This document shows, one piece after another, positions 9,463-19,554 of a DNA stretch of 64,000 nucleotides. Under the pieces are notes generated by a model. That model did not search any database and was not told the DNA's origin. It saw nothing but the letters and a program-made list of their open reading frames with translations. The stretch is from positions 1 to 64,000 of the forward strand of contig UCLB01000012.1 in the NCBI GenBank assembly GCA_900473205.1, read 5' to 3'. This DNA comes from Hyphomicrobiales bacterium (GTDB taxonomy: Bacteria > Pseudomonadota > Alphaproteobacteria > Rhizobiales > Rhizobiaceae). Every line of letters starts with the position of its first letter. Position 1 is the stretch's first letter. Both the position numbers and the translations under genes were made by a program.

Positions 9463-10416
9463 TCAGAGGAGCTTCTGAAGCTCCGGTAGCTTCTCGTTGA
9501 CCAGCCAGCCATAATAATTCTCTTCTGGCCAGACAGTCGATCCGCTCTGACGGTTCTTCTGGGCGAGAACAGCGGCACGCTGCTGCGATCCACCGAGATT
9601 ATAGAGCGTCGAGGTCAGGCCAGGATTTTTGGAAATATCCATGTCGGCAATCGATTTGTAATCATCGATGGATTTGCGAATGGCGGCTGCCATATAGGCA
9701 AGCGAACGATCCGGGTCCATGATGGCCGTATAAACCGCTGCTGCATCATTCTCGTCCAGCTTTTCGTAACCGGACACGCGGGCAACCATGTCCGACAGCA
9801 TCAGTGCTGTCAGCGGGTTGATCTGGCCAAGGCCAAAGGTCTGGCCCGCATAAAAGGGCTGGAAGAACACGGCACTAAAGCGATTGTCGGGATAGCTGAC
9901 GCCATCGACCTTTTTGCCGCGGAAACTGTCGTCCCAGACATCTTCCCGGCAGGTCCAGAGGCTAGCGGAATCGCGCTTGGCCTCGCATTTGGCAAATTGG
10001 GAATGGGTCAGAAACTGCGCGATGCTTTCGTCCTTGTAGCCGAAACGGAAGCTGTTTCCTGCATAGGACGCGGCTTTGACGTAGTAGGATTGCAGCCGGT
10101 CATAGGCATCCACATTATAGGTGTGCTCGCCGACGATGGCGCCAACCATGTGGATGGGATCGATGCCATAACGGCTGGCCGTCGATCTAATCTTGGCAAT
10201 CAGCTGCTTGTCACTGGACAGCAGATCGAACACTTTCTGGTATTTCCGGTCGAAGGTGGAGTTGGACCCTTTGGTGCGCCGCGCCGAAGATCCTGGAACG
10301 CCTGGCTGTTCTGCATTGCGGTTGCCGGGCGGCACCACCGTTGCAGCGTCCGCAAAGGATTGCGAGACCGCGCCAAAGACCATGATAGCGGCCAATGCCA
10401 GAAGAGTTTTACGCAC
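9463..10416 (-). CDS. Exported DUF1402 family protein
   Basis: A 317-residue protein of the uncharacterised DUF1402 family found in rhizobia. A cleavable signal peptide (MRKTLLALAAIMVFGAVSQSFADAA) predicts a periplasmic location. The central part has transglycosylase-like features, such as YGIDPIHMVGAIVGEHTYN and FGLGQINPLTALMLSD, resembling lysozyme-fold GLGQ motifs, so a role in cell-wall turnover is possible but unproven. The start GTG 10416 follows an AAAAGG sequence. It is monocistronic, separated from hslU by a strong terminator. Confidence 0.8.
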   Translation of the reverse strand: MRKTLLALAAIMVFGAVSQSFADAATVVPPGNRNAEQPGVPGSSARRTKGSNSTFDRKYQKVFDLLSSDKQLIAKIRSTASRYGIDPIHMVGAIVGEHTYNVDAYDRLQSYYVKAASYAGNSFRFGYKDESIAQFLTHSQFAKCEAKRDSASLWTCREDVWDDSFRGKKVDGVSYPDNRFSAVFFQPFYAGQTFGLGQINPLTALMLSDMVARVSGYEKLDENDAAAVYTAIMDPDRSLAYMAAAIRKSIDDYKSIADMDISKNPGLTSTLYNLGGSQQRAAVLAQKNRQSGSTVWPEENYYGWLVNEKLPELQKLL

Positions 10417-10476
10417 GAGCGGATGCCTTTTTCTCGGCCGGTGCGGTCACCGGACCATTTCTTTCAAGAGCCGTTA

Positions 10477-10499
10477 ACGCTTTCATTAGCGAAAAGCGT
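10477..10499. promoter_or_regulatory. Candidate operator upstream of the DUF1402 gene
   Basis: ACGCTTT-N9-AAAGCGT is a perfect 7-base dyad about 60 bases before the start. A second dyad, CCGGTG-CGGT-CACCGG, lies closer at 10438-10453. Both sit in the promoter interval between the hslU terminator and the gene. Binding factors are unknown. Confidence 0.35.
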
Positions 10500-10531
10500 G
10501 GCCAGATGTCGAGAGAAGGCAAGTAAAATAA

Positions 10532-10556
10532 GAGTGCGGCAAGATTTGCCGCACTC
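10532..10556 (-). terminator. hslU terminator
   Basis: GAGTGCGGCAA and TTGCCGCACTC form a perfect 11-base stem with a 3-base loop, 10 bases after the hslU stop. On the - strand it is followed by TTATTTTACTT. Confidence 0.87.
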
Positions 10557-10565
10557 CAGAATATT

Positions 10566-11873
10566 TTAGAGAATGTAACGCGACAGGTCCGTATCGGCAG
10601 CGATATCGCCGACATGTTGCTTGACGTAGTCCTGATCGATCTTCACCGCCGTGCCGCTGCGATCCGGTGCGTTGAAGGAGATTTCGTCCAGCACCCGCTC
10701 CATCACCGTCTGCAAACGACGCGCGCCGATATTTTCGACGGATGAGTTGAGATGCACCGCGACATCGGCCAGAGCGTCGATGGCGTCATCGGTGAATTCG
10801 AGGTTCAACTCTTCCGTTGCCATCAGCGCGATATACTGGCGGATGAGGCTCGCTTCGGTTTCCGTCAGAATGCGGCGGAAATCTTCTTTGGTCAGTGGCT
10901 TCAATTCCACGCGGATGGGCAGACGGCCCTGAAGTTCCGGCAAGAGATCGGATGGTTTCGAGACATGGAATGCGCCGGACGCGATGAAGAGAATATGGTC
11001 GGTTTTGACCGGCCCATATTTGGTCGAAACCGTCGTGCCTTCCACCAGCGGCAGCAAATCGCGCTGCACGCCTTCGCGCGACACACCGGCACCCATACCG
11101 CCATCACGCGCAGCGATCTTGTCGATTTCGTCCAGAAAGACGATGCCGTCATTTTCAACCGACTTCACCGCTTCGCGCTGGATGAGTTCATTGTCCAGCA
11201 GCTTGTCGGATTCGTCGCGAATCAGATCGGCATAGGATTTCTCGACGGATGTGCGGACCTTCTTGGTGCGCCCGCCCATGGCCTTGCCGAACATGTCGGA
11301 AAGATTGAGAACGCCGATATTGGCCCCAGGCATGCCGGGAATTTCAAAGCCGGGCATGCCTGAGCCCGTATCGGCAACCTCGATATCGATTTCCTTCTTG
11401 TCCAGCTCACCATCCCGCAGCTTCTTGCGGAAGCTGTCGCGGGTCGCTGGGGAAGATGTAGGGCCGACAAGCGCATCAAGCACGCGCTCTTCCGCGCTGG
11501 CATGCGCCTTTGCCTGCACTTCCACGCGCTTCTTTTCGCGGATGAGGCCGATGCCGATTTCCACGAGGTCACGGATGATCTGTTCGACATCGCGACCGAC
11601 ATAGCCGACTTCGGTAAACTTGGTGGCTTCGACCTTAATGAAAGGCGCACCGGCAAGCTTGGCCAGACGGCGGGAAATTTCGGTCTTGCCGACACCGGTC
11701 GGCCCGATCATCAGAATATTTTTCGGCATGACCTCGTCACGCAGGCTGTCATCCAGCTGCTGGCGACGCCAGCGGTTGCGCAGCGCGATTGCCACGGCAC
11801 GCTTGGCATCATGCTGGCCGATGATGTGACGGTCCAGTTCCGAGACAATCTCGCGGGGAGAAAAAGTCGTCAT
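10566..11873 (-). CDS. hslU: ATP-dependent protease ATPase subunit HslU
   Basis: A 435-residue AAA+ unfoldase that feeds substrates to the HslV peptidase (ClpYQ). Walker A is GPTGVGKTE (57-65), Walker B is [10 protein letters not shown], and the C-terminal tail SRYIL is the segment that docks into HslV. The reading frame is open for 23 more codons, but ATG 11873 ([10 protein letters not shown]) matches the family start and has AAAGGAATGAA before it. It lies 78 bases after hslV in the same direction, so the two are probably co-transcribed. Heat-shock control is usual for the pair. Confidence 0.96.
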   Translation of the reverse strand: MTTFSPREIVSELDRHIIGQHDAKRAVAIALRNRWRRQQLDDSLRDEVMPKNILMIGPTGVGKTEISRRLAKLAGAPFIKVEATKFTEVGYVGRDVEQIIRDLVEIGIGLIREKKRVEVQAKAHASAEERVLDALVGPTSSPATRDSFRKKLRDGELDKKEIDIEVADTGSGMPGFEIPGMPGANIGVLNLSDMFGKAMGGRTKKVRTSVEKSYADLIRDESDKLLDNELIQREAVKSVENDGIVFLDEIDKIAARDGGMGAGVSREGVQRDLLPLVEGTTVSTKYGPVKTDHILFIASGAFHVSKPSDLLPELQGRLPIRVELKPLTKEDFRRILTETEASLIRQYIALMATEELNLEFTDDAIDALADVAVHLNSSVENIGARRLQTVMERVLDEISFNAPDRSGTAVKIDQDYVKQHVGDIAADTDLSRYIL

Positions 11874-11951
11874 TTCATTCCTTTCGGCGTTTCCGTTGCG
11901 GCCAGCCGCCTTGGCCCGGCCCACGGAACCCATCAGTTTCAAAGGCGCAGC

Positions 11952-12476
11952 TTACTCTGCGTCGAGCGTTTCAATCACGAGATTATGGTTGGTATAGACG
12001 CAGATATCGGCAGCGATATCGAGCGCCTGACGCGCGACCTCTTCCGCAGACTTTTCCGAATCCATCAGCGCGCGGGCGGCGGCGAACGCATAGTTGCCGC
12101 CAGAGCCGATGGCGATGGCGCCATGCTCGGGCTCCAGAACATCACCATTGCCGGTAATGGCCAGCGTAATCGACTTGTCGGCCACCAGCATCATGGCTTC
12201 GAGATTGCGCAGATATTTGTCCGTGCGCCAATCCTTGGCGAGTTCGACGGCGGCGCGCATCAGCTGGCCGGGATATTGCTCCAGCTTCTTCTCAAGACGG
12301 TCGAGCAGCGTGAAAGCGTCAGCGGTGGCACCGGCAAAACCGGCGATCACTTCGCCCTTACCGATGCGGCGCACCTTGCGGGCATTGCCCTTCATCACCG
12401 TTTGGCCGAGGCTGACCTGACCGTCACCGGCCATGACGACCTTGCCGCCCTTTCTCACAGTAATAATCGTTGTCAT
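11952..12476 (-). CDS. hslV: ATP-dependent protease subunit HslV
   Basis: A 174-residue proteasome-like threonine peptidase forming the ClpQ double hexamer. The start ATG 12476 places the catalytic Thr directly after Met ([11 protein letters not shown]), with the family segments [23 protein letters not shown] split over residues 15-37 and [11 protein letters not shown] following. The long upstream open frame (to 12773) is an antisense artefact over hisB. The gene is first of the hslVU pair and diverges from hisB, sharing a 199-base intergenic region. Confidence 0.96.
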   Translation of the reverse strand: MTTIITVRKGGKVVMAGDGQVSLGQTVMKGNARKVRRIGKGEVIAGFAGATADAFTLLDRLEKKLEQYPGQLMRAAVELAKDWRTDKYLRNLEAMMLVADKSITLAITGNGDVLEPEHGAIAIGSGGNYAFAAARALMDSEKSAEEVARQALDIAADICVYTNHNLVIETLDAE

Positions 12477-12675
12477 CAAACACCTGTTTGCCCTTGGGAG
12501 GGCGTTACGCGGACCGCCCCTGCGATCCTGTTCGAAGTCTATGTAAGTCCCGTTTTTGCGATTGCAAATCCGCGAGCGCCTCTGCACTGGGGTGCGATGC
12601 GGCAAGGCAATGTAATGGCTGGATATTTGGCGGCTGTGCTGATAAGGAACGCCAATATTGATACGGAGCAGCCAG

Positions 12676-13272
12676 ATGGCAGAGCGTAGAGCTGAGATTT
12701 CCCGCAAAACGAATGAAACAGACGTTTCCGTGCGCGTGAACATCGACGGGACAGGCAAGTCGAAGATTTCCACCGGTGTGGGCTTCTTCGATCATATGCT
12801 GGACCAGCTCAGCCGCCATTCCCTCATCGACATGGAGATCGATGTAAAGGGTGACCTGCATATCGATGACCACCACACCGTCGAAGATACCGGCATCGCC
12901 ATCGGTCAGGCCATCTCCAAGGCGCTGGGCGACCGTCGTGGCATCACCCGTTACGCCTCGCTCGACCTTGCCATGGACGAAACCATGACCAAGGCCGCTG
13001 TCGATATCTCCGGTCGTCCGTTTCTGGTCTGGAATGTTGCGTTCTCTGCACCCAAGATCGGCACTTTCGATACGGAACTCGTGCGCGAATTCTTTCAGGC
13101 CCTGTCTCAGAATGCCGGCATTACCCTGCATATTCTGAACCATTATGGTGCCAACAACCACCATATTGCCGAAACCTGCTTCAAGGCGGTTGCCCGCGTT
13201 CTGCGCACGGCAACCGAGATCGATCCACGTCAGGCAGATCGCGTACCCTCGACAAAGGGCATGCTGGCCTGA
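12676..13272 (+). CDS. hisB: Imidazoleglycerol-phosphate dehydratase
   Basis: A 198-residue enzyme for the sixth step of histidine synthesis, which dehydrates imidazole glycerol phosphate to imidazole acetol phosphate. It is the monofunctional form. The metal-binding histidine motifs [13 protein letters not shown] and DDHHTVED are present, and the second HNNHH-type motif is [15 protein letters not shown] 12676 gives [15 protein letters not shown]; an in-frame ATG 18 bases upstream is possible. It opens the his operon, which then runs DUF2628-hisH-hisA-hisF-hisE. Confidence 0.96.
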   Translation: MAERRAEISRKTNETDVSVRVNIDGTGKSKISTGVGFFDHMLDQLSRHSLIDMEIDVKGDLHIDDHHTVEDTGIAIGQAISKALGDRRGITRYASLDLAMDETMTKAAVDISGRPFLVWNVAFSAPKIGTFDTELVREFFQALSQNAGITLHILNHYGANNHHIAETCFKAVARVLRTATEIDPRQADRVPSTKGMLA

Positions 13273-13348
13273 GCTAGATGAAATCGTCATGGTGGTGCCG
13301 AGGCGATTGCCCTCTTATCCATCGCCGTGACCATTGTCAGGAAAGCCG

Positions 13349-13840
13349 ATGACATCTTATCTGGTTCTGGAAGCACCCGGCGGCCCGGATCGCGATCATC
13401 GCTCGACGCGGTTCATCGCTGATCGCTTTTCCTGGCTTGCGCTTCTGTTTCCCTGGGCATGGTTTGCCGTTCAGCGCCTGTGGTGGATCGCCATCGGCAT
13501 CGTGATCTTCCAGGTGGCGGCCAGTCAGGTTTCGGGGCTGGATGGCTTTGCGGTAACCGGCGCGCTGTTTGCGCTTGCTGCTGGTCTGATAGCCGGATTC
13601 GAAGGGCGCAACATCGTTGTTCGACATCTTGTCGCAAAAGGATGGGCGCTGAAGGATGTCGTCACAGCACCTGATCTGGCGACCGCCGAAGACATGTATT
13701 TTTCCAACCTGCCGGATGATGACATCGCGCAGGCCAACACAATTCCGCAGCCGGACTGGAAACAGGACCGGAAGAACAGCGGTTATCACCTGAACGACCC
13801 GGCGGGTTCGTTTCAGTTCGATTTGAATGGAAGGCGCTGA
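13349..13840 (+). CDS. DUF2628 membrane protein in the his operon
   Basis: A 163-residue protein of the DUF2628 family with unknown function. Aromatic-rich hydrophobic segments ([25 protein letters not shown] and a second around [13 protein letters not shown]) predict two or three membrane spans, followed by a soluble tail with several acidic and Asn/Pro residues. ATG 13349 has AGGAAAG upstream; an in-frame TTG at 13334 is the alternative. It lies between hisB and hisH with only one base before the hisH start, so it is co-transcribed and probably translationally coupled with histidine synthesis genes. Confidence 0.82.
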   Translation: MTSYLVLEAPGGPDRDHRSTRFIADRFSWLALLFPWAWFAVQRLWWIAIGIVIFQVAASQVSGLDGFAVTGALFALAAGLIAGFEGRNIVVRHLVAKGWALKDVVTAPDLATAEDMYFSNLPDDDIAQANTIPQPDWKQDRKNSGYHLNDPAGSFQFDLNGRR

Positions 13841-13841
13841 T

Positions 13842-14492
13842 ATGCGTGTGGCAATTATCGATTACGGCTCGGGCAATCTTCGCTCCGCAACCAAGGCATT
13901 CGAGCGCGCTGCGCGTGAAGCCGGTATCGATGCGACCATCGAGCTGACCGACAAGCCGGAGAATGTCGCCTCCGCAGACCGTATCGTTCTGCCAGGCGTG
14001 GGTGCCTATGCGGATTGCCGGGCGGGCCTTGATGCCGTTTCGGGCATGCACGAGGCGTTGATCGAAGCCGTCGAAAACAACGCCCGCCCTTTCATCGGCA
14101 TCTGTGTCGGCATGCAGCTCATGTCCTCGCGCGGTCTGGAAAAGACAACGAGCGAAGGGTTAGGCTGGATCGAGGGCGATGTCGTGGAGATGACACCATC
14201 CGATCCCAGCCTGAAGATCCCTCAGATCGGCTGGAATACGCTGGAGCTCAACCGCCCTCACCCGCTTTTTGATGGCATCAAGACCGGCACGGACGGGCTG
14301 CACGCCTATTTCGTCCATTCCTATCATCTTGCGGCAAAGCACGCCGAAGACGTCATCGCCACCACCAGTTACGGTGGCGCGATGACGGCTTTCGTCGGTC
14401 GCGACAACAAGGTCGGCGCGCAGTTCCATCCCGAAAAAAGCCAGACACTCGGCCTTGCCCTTATTTCGAATTTCCTGCGCTGGAAGCCCTGA
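13842..14492 (+). CDS. hisH: Imidazole glycerol phosphate synthase, glutaminase subunit
   Basis: A 216-residue class-I glutamine amidotransferase that supplies ammonia to HisF. The catalytic cysteine is in GICVGMQLM, and the His-Glu pair is in [10 protein letters not shown] near the C-terminus. The N-terminal [15 protein letters not shown] is typical. The start ATG 13842 follows GGAAGG and is one base after the stop of the DUF2628 gene. It is followed directly by hisA. Confidence 0.96.
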   Translation: MRVAIIDYGSGNLRSATKAFERAAREAGIDATIELTDKPENVASADRIVLPGVGAYADCRAGLDAVSGMHEALIEAVENNARPFIGICVGMQLMSSRGLEKTTSEGLGWIEGDVVEMTPSDPSLKIPQIGWNTLELNRPHPLFDGIKTGTDGLHAYFVHSYHLAAKHAEDVIATTSYGGAMTAFVGRDNKVGAQFHPEKSQTLGLALISNFLRWKP

Positions 14493-14493
14493 C

Positions 14494-15243
14494 ATGATCC
14501 TATTTCCCGCAATCGACCTTAAAGACCGCCAGTGCGTTCGCCTCAAACTTGGCGATATGGAGCAGGCCACCGTCTACAACGAAGACCCCGGCGCTCAGGC
14601 CAAAGCCTTTGAAGATCAGGGCTTTGAATGGCTGCATGTGGTGGACCTTAACGGTGCCTTTGCAGGCCAGACCGTGAATGGCGATGCCGTCGATGCTATT
14701 CTGAAGTCCACCAAGAACCCGGTTCAGCTGGGCGGCGGCATCCGCACGCTCGATCATATCGAAGCATGGCTAAGCCGTGGCCTTGCCCGCGTCATTCTCG
14801 GCACCGTTGCCGTACGCGATCCGGTTCTCGTCATTGAAGCCTGCAAGCGCTTTCCCGGACAGGTCGCCGTCGGCATCGATGCCAAGGGTGGCAAGGTGGC
14901 GGTCGAGGGCTGGGCGGAAGCGTCCGAACTCGGCGTGATCGAGCTTGCCAAACGTTTCGAGGGTGCCGGCGTTGCCGCCATCATCTACACCGATATCGAC
15001 CGCGACGGCATTTTAGCCGGAATCAACTGGGCATCGACGCTGGAACTGGCCGACGCCGTCTCCATCCCCGTCATCGCCTCAGGTGGCCTTGCCTCTATGG
15101 ATGACATCAAGCGCATGCTGGAGCCGGATTCGGCCAAGCTCGAAGGCGCGATTTCCGGTCGCGCGCTGTATGATGGCCGCATCGATCCGGTCGAGGCACT
15201 GGCGCTGATCAAAGCCGCTCAAAACGGGGAGGCACGCGCATGA
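14494..15243 (+). CDS. hisA: Phosphoribosylformimino-AICAR-P isomerase
   Basis: A 249-residue TIM-barrel isomerase of the fourth histidine step (ProFAR to PRFAR). It shows the HisA signatures [21 protein letters not shown], with the first catalytic Asp in AIDLKD, and the second phosphate-binding [11 protein letters not shown]. The start ATG 14494 lies one base after the hisH stop. Its own stop overlaps the hisF start by four bases (ATGA), a coupling typical of this cluster. Confidence 0.96.
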   Translation: MILFPAIDLKDRQCVRLKLGDMEQATVYNEDPGAQAKAFEDQGFEWLHVVDLNGAFAGQTVNGDAVDAILKSTKNPVQLGGGIRTLDHIEAWLSRGLARVILGTVAVRDPVLVIEACKRFPGQVAVGIDAKGGKVAVEGWAEASELGVIELAKRFEGAGVAAIIYTDIDRDGILAGINWASTLELADAVSIPVIASGGLASMDDIKRMLEPDSAKLEGAISGRALYDGRIDPVEALALIKAAQNGEARA

Positions 15244-16016
15244 CACTGAAAGCCCGCATTATCCCCTGTCTCGATGTCAAAGACGGTCGTGTCGTCAAGG
15301 GCGTCAACTTCGTCGATCTGATCGATGCCGGTGATCCGGTGGAAGCCGCCAAGGCGTATGATGCTGCCGGTGCCGATGAGCTTTGCTTCCTCGATATTAC
15401 CGCCTCTTCTGACAACCGCGATACGATTTTCGATATGGTGTCCCGCACTGCTGATCATTGTTTCATGCCGGTGACAGTGGGTGGCGGCGTTCGCTCTGTT
15501 GGCGATATCCGCAAGCTGCTTCTGTGTGGTGCAGACAAGGTGTCGATCAACTCCGCTGCCGTGAAAGACCCGGATTTCGTGGCGCAGGCTGCGGATAAGT
15601 TCGGCAACCAGTGCATCGTCGTTTCCATCGATGCCAAGAAGGTGTCCGCCGCAGGTGAGACGGATCGCTGGGAAATCTTTACCCATGGCGGTCGCCAGCC
15701 GACGGGCATTGATGCCGTTGAATTTGCCATCAAGATGGTGGAGCGCGGTGCGGGCGAGTTGCTCATCACCTCCATGGATCGTGACGGCACCAAGAGCGGT
15801 TATGACACCGCACTGACCCGCACGATTGCAGATCAGGTTCGCGTGCCCGTTATCGCCTCCGGCGGTGTCGGTACATTGGATGATCTGGTTGCGGGCGTGA
15901 AGGATGGCCATGCGACGGCTGTGCTTGCCGCATCCATTTTCCATTTCGGCACCTATTCCATTGGTGAAGCCAAGGCCTATATGGCCGATCACGGCATTGC
16001 CATGCGCCTCGATTGA
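15240..16016 (+). CDS. hisF: Imidazole glycerol phosphate synthase, cyclase subunit
   Basis: A 258-residue TIM-barrel cyclase that pairs with HisH to form IGP and AICAR. It shows [19 protein letters not shown] with the catalytic Asp, the ammonia-channel entry region, and the C-terminal half phosphate motif [11 protein letters not shown]. The family's second acid is in [13 protein letters not shown]. The start overlaps the hisA stop (ATGA at 15240-15243). Confidence 0.97.
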   Translation: MTLKARIIPCLDVKDGRVVKGVNFVDLIDAGDPVEAAKAYDAAGADELCFLDITASSDNRDTIFDMVSRTADHCFMPVTVGGGVRSVGDIRKLLLCGADKVSINSAAVKDPDFVAQAADKFGNQCIVVSIDAKKVSAAGETDRWEIFTHGGRQPTGIDAVEFAIKMVERGAGELLITSMDRDGTKSGYDTALTRTIADQVRVPVIASGGVGTLDDLVAGVKDGHATAVLAASIFHFGTYSIGEAKAYMADHGIAMRLD

Positions 16017-16037
16017 TCTCGCTTAAGGTATTGAGAG

Positions 16038-16361
16038 ATGAGTGATTTTTCCCTTTCCGATCTGGAGCGCATCGTGGCGGAACGCGCAAGCGCATCGCCG
16101 GACCAATCCTGGACGGCGAAGCTTGTCGCCGCAGGCCAGCCTCGCGCCGCCAAGAAGCTTGGCGAAGAAGCGGTGGAAACCGTGATTGCCGCGATTTCCA
16201 ACGATCGCAGGAACCTCACCGATGAGGCAGCCGATCTGCTTTACCACTTGCTAGTGGTGCTGAAGATCGCCGATATTCCTTTGGCGGATGTCTACGCGGA
16301 ACTTGAGCGCCGCACCGGTCAATCCGGCCTGCAGGAAAAGGAATCGAGGCCTAATACATGA
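16038..16361 (+). CDS. hisE: Phosphoribosyl-ATP pyrophosphatase
   Basis: A 107-residue MazG-like pyrophosphohydrolase for the second step of histidine synthesis. The metal-binding helix motif [14 protein letters not shown] and the downstream [14 protein letters not shown] are clear. It is the stand-alone form, not fused to hisI. The start ATG 16038 follows TGAGAG. Its stop overlaps an ATG (16358) that opens the coaA frame, so the his operon continues into coaA. Confidence 0.95.
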   Translation: MSDFSLSDLERIVAERASASPDQSWTAKLVAAGQPRAAKKLGEEAVETVIAAISNDRRNLTDEAADLLYHLLVVLKIADIPLADVYAELERRTGQSGLQEKESRPNT

Positions 16362-16390
16362 CGACCGTGGCACGCATGGGAGGACAAGGC

Positions 16391-17359
16391 ATGCCAAACA
16401 CGCTCGATCATTTCCGCCCCGATGAATATTCGCCCTATCACTTCTTCAGCTCGGAAGAGTGGTCCAAGTTTCGCGCCGATACGCCGATGACGCTGGCTGG
16501 CGATGAGGTCAAGCGCCTGCGCTCGCTCGATGACCCCATCGATCTGGATGAGGTCCGGCGCATTTATCTGTCGCTGTCGCGCCTTCTCTCCACCCATGTC
16601 GAGGCGTCGCAGTTGCTGTTTCAGCAGCGCAACCAGTTCCTCAACATGGCGGATGTCAACAAGACGCCTTTCGTGATCGGTATTGCGGGATCGGTTGCAG
16701 TCGGCAAATCGACCACTGCCCGTATTCTGAAAGAGCTTCTGGCCCGCTGGCCATCCAGCCCCAAGGTCGATCTCATCACGACCGATGGTTTTCTCTATCC
16801 AAACGAGGTTTTGCGTCGGGAAAATATGATGGACCGCAAGGGCTTTCCGGAAAGCTACGATATCGGCTCGCTGCTGCGCTTTCTCTCGGCCATCAAGGCG
16901 GCCCAGCCGGATGTGAAGGCACCGCGCTATTCGCATCTCACCTATGACGTGGTGCCCAATGAGTTCACCACCATCGACCGCCCGGACATTCTGATTTTTG
17001 AAGGCATCAACGTGCTGCAATCGCGCGATTTGCCAGCGGGTGGTCGGATCGTGCCGATGGTGTCTGATTTCTTCGACTTTTCGATCTATATCGATGCCGA
17101 TGAAAGCCTGATCCACAACTGGTACGTCAATCGCTTCATGAATTTGCGGCAGACGGCGTTTCGCGATCCGTCTTCCTATTTCAATCGCTACGCCACGATT
17201 TCGGAAGAAGCAGCGCTGGCGATTGCCGAAGGCCTCTGGCAAAACATCAATCTCAAGAACCTGCAGCAGAACATTCTGCCATCGCGCCCGCGCGCGGACC
17301 TGATTTTGCGCAAGGGGCAGAACCATTTGATCGATACGGTGGCGCTGAGAAAGCTTTAA
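16391..17359 (+). CDS. coaA: Pantothenate kinase (type I)
   Basis: A 322-residue kinase that phosphorylates pantothenate in coenzyme A synthesis. Walker A is GSVAVGKST, followed by [12 protein letters not shown] and [21 protein letters not shown], standard for CoaA. The frame is open to ATG 16358, which overlaps hisE, but ATG 16391 is preceded by a strong GGGAGGA at proper spacing and gives a better family N-terminus ([19 protein letters not shown]). It is the last gene of the histidine transcription unit and converges on arfB. Confidence 0.95.
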   Translation: MPNTLDHFRPDEYSPYHFFSSEEWSKFRADTPMTLAGDEVKRLRSLDDPIDLDEVRRIYLSLSRLLSTHVEASQLLFQQRNQFLNMADVNKTPFVIGIAGSVAVGKSTTARILKELLARWPSSPKVDLITTDGFLYPNEVLRRENMMDRKGFPESYDIGSLLRFLSAIKAAQPDVKAPRYSHLTYDVVPNEFTTIDRPDILIFEGINVLQSRDLPAGGRIVPMVSDFFDFSIYIDADESLIHNWYVNRFMNLRQTAFRDPSSYFNRYATISEEAALAIAEGLWQNINLKNLQQNILPSRPRADLILRKGQNHLIDTVALRKL

Positions 17360-17395
17360 GCGCTCGATCAGCAGCACAGCCCTCTGCTGAAACCC

Positions 17396-17830
17396 TCAGT
17401 CTTTCTCGGGTTTTCCGCGCATTTTCTTGATATCCGAGCGCCCGGATTTCTCCTTCAGGCGCCGCTCAACTGAGCCCTTGGTGGGCTTGGTGGCCCTGCG
17501 GACTGGCGGTGGCGGTTCTGCGGCTTTGAGGACAAGTTCCTTAAGCCGTTCCCGCGCATCTTCGCGGTTACGCTCTTGCGTACGAAACCGGTTGGCCTCG
17601 ATCATCAACACGCCGTCTTTTGAGACCCGCCTTCCGCCTAGGCGAATGAGGTTGGTTTTGACGCGTTCCGAAAGTGACGGGGAATTTGCAGCATCGAAGA
17701 ACAGCTGAACGGCGGTCGAGACTTTGTTGACATTCTGCCCGCCCGGACCACCAGCCAGCACGAATTGCTCCGTCAGTTCCCATCCGGCAATCGTTATTCT
17801 GTTGCTGATATAAAGTGCTGCACTGGCCAT
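17396..17830 (-). CDS. arfB: Alternative ribosome-rescue factor / peptidyl-tRNA hydrolase ArfB
   Basis: A 144-residue protein of the ArfB (YaeJ) family. It carries the release-factor GGQ motif in LAGGPGGQNVNKVSTAV and a long basic C-terminal tail (RRATKPTKGSVERRLKEKSGRSDIKKMRG, read as adjacent blocks) that in ArfB enters the empty mRNA channel of stalled ribosomes. ATG 17830 was chosen because it begins the conserved MASAALYISNRITI. It is located after the pckA terminator and converges on coaA. Confidence 0.93.
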   Translation of the reverse strand: MASAALYISNRITIAGWELTEQFVLAGGPGGQNVNKVSTAVQLFFDAANSPSLSERVKTNLIRLGGRRVSKDGVLMIEANRFRTQERNREDARERLKELVLKAAEPPPPVRRATKPTKGSVERRLKEKSGRSDIKKMRGKPEKD

Positions 17831-17895
17831 GATCTTTCTCCGGCAGCGGTGATGCCACAGATCATGGCGAATGGAAACCGTAAGGACCAAACGAA

Positions 17896-17918
17896 AAACC
17901 CGGCACGAGGCCGGGTTT
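17896..17918 (-). terminator. pckA terminator
   Basis: AAACCCGGC and GCCGGGTTT form a perfect 9-base stem with an ACGAG loop. On the - strand it is followed by TTTTTCG, and it lies 26 bases after the pckA stop. Its right arm overlaps a parS-like site. Confidence 0.85.
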
Positions 17919-17929
17919 CACGTGAATCC
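17914..17929 (+). other. parS-like site 1 (ParB binding)
   Basis: GGTTTCACGTGAATCC has the TTTCACGTGAA core and 13 of 16 matches to the alphaproteobacterial consensus TGTTTCACGTGAAACA. It shares the asymmetric 14-mer GTTTCACGTGAATC with four other copies. It overlaps the pckA terminator stem and contains a GANTC site at 17924-17928. Confidence 0.72.
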
Positions 17930-17943
17930 AAAATCTGGATCTC

Positions 17944-19554
17944 TTATTCGGCGGCAATCAGCAAGCCGGGGGCTGCATCGCGGACCTTGCTGTCCACATG
18001 GTCTTCGAACTTGGTAAAGTTCGTGACGAACATGGAAACAAGCTTCTTGGCCTGTGCGTCATAAGCGGCACCGTCTGCCCAGGTTGAGCGCGGATCGAGA
18101 ATGCCGCTGTCGATGGCGTCGAGCGATGTCGGTACGGCAAAGCCAAAATTGGCATCGGTGCGGAACTGGGCATTCTTCAGCTCGCCGGTCAGGGCTGCAC
18201 TCAGGAGAGCGCGGGTTGCCTTGATGGGCATGCGCTTACCGGTACCGTAGGCACCGCCGGTCCAGCCGGTGTTGACCAGCCAGCAATCAACGCCATGCTT
18301 GCCGATCAGATCACGCAGCAGGTTGCCGTATTCTGCCGGATGGCGCGGCATGAAAGGTGCGCCGAAGCAGGTGGAGAAGGTTGCTTCCGGCTCCGTCACA
18401 CCCTTTTCCGTGCCGGCCACCTTGGCGGTGTAACCAGACAGGAAGTGGTACATGGCCTGTTCCGGCGTCAACCGGGCAATGGGAGGCAGAACGCCGAAGG
18501 CATCCGCCGTCAGCATGATGATCGTCTTGGGGTGACCGGCAAGGCCGGTGTCCGATGCATTCGGAATGAAGTGCAGCGGATAGGCGCTACGGGTGTTTTC
18601 CGTAAGCGATGTATCGTTGAAATCCGGAACGCGGTTTTCATCGAGAACGACGTTTTCAAGAACCGTGCCGAAGCGGCGGGTCGCGGCATAGATTTCAGGC
18701 TCGGCTTCTGCCGAGAGCTTGATGGCCTTGGCGTAGCAGCCGCCTTCGAAATTGAAGATGCCGTCTTCGCCCCAGCCATGTTCGTCATCGCCGATCAGTG
18801 TGCGCGAAGGATCGGCAGACAGCGTGGTCTTGCCGGTGCCCGACAGGCCAAAGAACACGGCAGCGTCACCATCCGCGCCAACATTGGCGGAGCAGTGCAT
18901 GGGCATCACGCCCTTTGCCGGCAGAAGATAGTTGAGAACGGTGAAGACCGACTTCTTGTTTTCACCGGCGTAAGACGTGCCGCCGATCAGAACCAGGCCC
19001 TTGGTCAGGTCGCAGGCGATGACGGTTTCAGTGCGAACGCCGTGGCGGGCCGGATCGGCCTTGAAGCTTGGCAGATTGATGATGGTCAGCTTCTGCTTGA
19101 AGGTGCTAAGCTTTTCGCGGGCCGGACGGATCAAGAGGTTGCGAATGAACAGGCCGTGCCATGCAAGCTCGGTCACGACGCGGGTTGGAAGCGCATTGTC
19201 TTCATCGGCACCACCGATCAGATCCTGCACATAGAGCGTCTTGCCTGCGGCGTGCGCGAGCATGTCCTTATGGAGGATGTCGAAATGCTCTGGCGACAGC
19301 GGCTTGTTGTTGTCCCACCAGATATTGTCTTCGGTCGAGGCGTCGCGGACGACGAATTTGTCCTTGGGCGAACGGCCCGTATGCTGACCCGTGACGGCAC
19401 GCAAAGCGCCATCTGCGGTAACGTCGGCTTCGCCATTGCGGATCGCATGTTCGTACAGTTCGCTCTCTATGAGATTGTAATGAACCGCAGAAACGCCAGC
19501 CAGACCAAGTGCCGACACTCCATTTTCAGGATTATGTACTCCAGCTTCCTTCAT
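17944..19554 (-). CDS. pckA: Phosphoenolpyruvate carboxykinase (ATP)
   Basis: A 536-residue gluconeogenic enzyme that converts oxaloacetate and ATP to PEP. The nucleotide-binding [13 protein letters not shown] and the metal-site DDEHGW are plain, and the length is standard. ATG 19554 ([12 protein letters not shown]) follows the Agrobacterium start rather than the 25-codon open extension. It is monocistronic with its own terminator and diverges from chvI. In agrobacteria pckA expression responds to ChvG-ChvI, so the shared 339-base intergenic region is a likely control point (inference from literature memory). Confidence 0.96.
   Translation of the reverse strand: MKEAGVHNPENGVSALGLAGVSAVHYNLIESELYEHAIRNGEADVTADGALRAVTGQHTGRSPKDKFVVRDASTEDNIWWDNNKPLSPEHFDILHKDMLAHAAGKTLYVQDLIGGADEDNALPTRVVTELAWHGLFIRNLLIRPAREKLSTFKQKLTIINLPSFKADPARHGVRTETVIACDLTKGLVLIGGTSYAGENKKSVFTVLNYLLPAKGVMPMHCSANVGADGDAAVFFGLSGTGKTTLSADPSRTLIGDDEHGWGEDGIFNFEGGCYAKAIKLSAEAEPEIYAATRRFGTVLENVVLDENRVPDFNDTSLTENTRSAYPLHFIPNASDTGLAGHPKTIIMLTADAFGVLPPIARLTPEQAMYHFLSGYTAKVAGTEKGVTEPEATFSTCFGAPFMPRHPAEYGNLLRDLIGKHGVDCWLVNTGWTGGAYGTGKRMPIKATRALLSAALTGELKNAQFRTDANFGFAVPTSLDAIDSGILDPRSTWADGAAYDAQAKKLVSMFVTNFTKFEDHVDSKVRDAAPGLLIAAE

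Noticed and set aside
7956-9500. Long + strand open frame of 514 codons
   Set aside because: It runs antisense to glcB, whose protein is fully recognisable. GC-biased codon use commonly leaves such antisense frames open.
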